From Argyresthia goedartella (lineage: Eukaryota; Arthropoda; Insecta; Lepidoptera; Argyresthiidae), in NCBI GenBank assembly GCA_949825045.1, contig OX463827.1:5850501-5914500 (forward strand): a DNA stretch of 64,000 nucleotides. The letters are read 5' to 3'. The position numbers and the translations under genes were made by a program. The notes below the pieces were generated by a model. The model saw only the letters and a program-made list of their open reading frames with translations, did not search any database and was not told the DNA's origin. Shown here one piece after another: positions 62,489-64,000 of this stretch (position 1 is its first letter; each line of letters starts with the position of its first letter).

Positions 62489-64000
62489 CTGGAACAGATT
62501 GAAATGCATGATTAAGTATTTGGTTATGAAAGTATTTAATGTTTAATAGATACTTTATTCGAACAGAGAAAATGGTTTCTCATGCCAATGGTGGTGCTCA
62601 ATTATTGGACCTAGTTGCTCCATCCTCAGGCGCAGGGAATGGCAACACAGTGTGTGTGATATTTGGTATACAATCACAAAAATGGTCTACATTGATAGGT
62701 GATGTGAAAGGCATTTAATTTATTGGTTTGGAACAAGTTCTAGCACTATCTGATATTTTGAACAGTGATAGAGAAATTTTTATATGAATTATTAATTAAT
62801 AAAATATGAATATAAATTAGTAAAATGAACAATCAAGAATATATTGAATTTAGTAACATTATTTTGATTGTTTATACAAGAAAATAATTGACTGAGCAAG
62901 GTGTACTCTATTTTAGCTTGATCAAAATGCTTTCATATATGCCTTTCTATCTGGATTTTAGGCTGTCCAGATGTTCTCTCCTTTTTTCTGTGTGGTGTAA
63001 ACAAGATATACAATGTGTCTAATGTCACAGATATATAAAAGCAATGAACTTGGCGTGTTTTATATAGCAATCAGTATTCAACCCTCATAAAAGATAAGGA
63101 ATATAGATATACAAAATCATGCAGCTATACAAGTAGTGCACATTGATCTGAATGCCTACAAATGCTGAAGGCGCATATACACAGATATACGTAACATAAG
63201 CCAGTCAAGTGATGACCTTGACATTTCTGTATCATGATAAATTAATCAAGAGCATGGTTGTTCACACAACTTCAAGAATCTGTTTTTCAATATAATCAAT
63301 TTGTATGAAGTGTTTAGCTACTATCACAGACACAGAGTATAAAAGGTGTGTCCACCCGCTACATATGTTGTTGAAGGTTTTTAAAATGGTCCTGTGACTA
63401 ATACAAATGTGACTCAGAGAAGCAATGATATATTTGAACCAAAAGTATACCTTGGTAGTAAGCTAAATTGCTTCTCAATACACAGGAACTTCAAAAGTAT
63501 ATCAAATATTAAACAAGAAAATTAAATTACAGACAAGGCAAAAAATTATCAAGAAAGTATAATGAAACTAAAACAAGATGGTCATGGTCATCATGGATAT
63601 GTCATGTGATAGTGGTGTGGTTGGTAACTACCTACTTTCTATTTTGCAGTAAACTGTTTTGTTGTACAATGTAAATAACCCAATGGCCAATCAGATCCTA
63701 ATATTAAGTTCTTCCATTTAACTGTAACTGACTGAATAAAATGTTGATAGCAAAATTGAATGCTAATATGTAATTCAATTAAATATGTAAGAGATATTTT
63801 TAAGGTGATACACATTTGAATTTTTCCATGAAATACAGTTATTATTGTGCCATTAATATTTTGACATTTTAGGGATCCATATTATTAAGGACCTATCTAA
63901 TTGTATGTATCTTTACACAATTTAACCACACAGGAGATATGGATCCTAAAATATCCGGAAGTAATTCTATACTTAAAACCAAATTATTCAGTAGCTGTAC
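62489..64000. other. Upstream of CNBP, nothing recognised
   Basis: AT-rich, no supported ORF or repeat. The CNBP 5' UTR exon and promoter may be here or beyond the window. Confidence 0.45.

Overview
The window looks like nuclear DNA of a lepidopteran insect. It has short coding exons with GT/AG introns, AT-rich introns full of transposons, and repeat types I associate with moths and butterflies: jockey-like LINEs with short tandem-repeat 3' tails, tRNA-derived SINEs, MITEs, and a Tc1 element. The assignment to Lepidoptera is inference from repeat style and protein family, because no species marker is visible.

Two host genes are supported, both on the minus strand. The main one is a very large alpha-2-macroglobulin/complement-like gene. 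It starts at 50983 (5' UTR to at least 51007) and runs left through 28 exons to 1129, then leaves the window. Every junction is GT/AG and every codon phase fits. The exons total 4980 nt, or 1660 codons. The order is signal peptide, Tyr-Asp-Pro-rich repeat region, macroglobulin domains, an Asn/Tyr-rich insertion, an LDL-receptor class A module, and most of a thioester domain. The thioester cysteine is replaced by serine (DSAEQ instead of GCGEQ). LDLa plus a dead thioester identifies it as the orthologue of Drosophila Macroglobulin complement-related (Mcr, Tep6). The second gene (61785-62488) is a CNBP-like protein with six CCHC zinc knuckles and a Gly/Arg-rich linker.

The most unusual feature lies inside Mcr. 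Four exons (6, 11, 14 and 19) are each followed, on their downstream intronic side, by a tandem array. Each array unit is the 3' part of that exon plus its 5' splice donor: 152 bp x10, 64 bp x9, 56 bp x54 and about 140 bp x5. Always the same exon edge is copied, always in the same orientation, and in three of four cases the exon-derived part is an exact multiple of three. Two more exons (5 and 17) have single decayed partial copies downstream. Two further minisatellites (48 bp and about 49 bp units) are intronic and not exon-derived.

Layout from left to right: 0-2.4 kb, last Mcr exons of the window plus a repeat; 2.4-9.5 kb, a MITE and LINE-rich intron; 9.5-15.6 kb, thioester-domain exons with a Tc1 element, SINEs and a LINE fragment; 15.8-16.5 kb, 48-bp minisatellite; 17.3-23.0 kb, exons 15-20 and a TTAA MITE; 23.6-26.7 kb, 56-bp array; 26.7-32.3 kb, exons 9-14 and a LINE; 32.3-40.5 kb, exons 5-8, SINEs and the 152-bp array; 40.8-44.1 kb, hairpin-associated minisatellite and SINEs; 44.1-51.0 kb, exons 1-4 and an antisense-free LINE of about 3 kb; 51-61 kb, intergenic and repeat-rich, with a LINE nested in a MITE; 61.8-62.5 kb, CNBP; 62.5-64 kb, nothing recognised.
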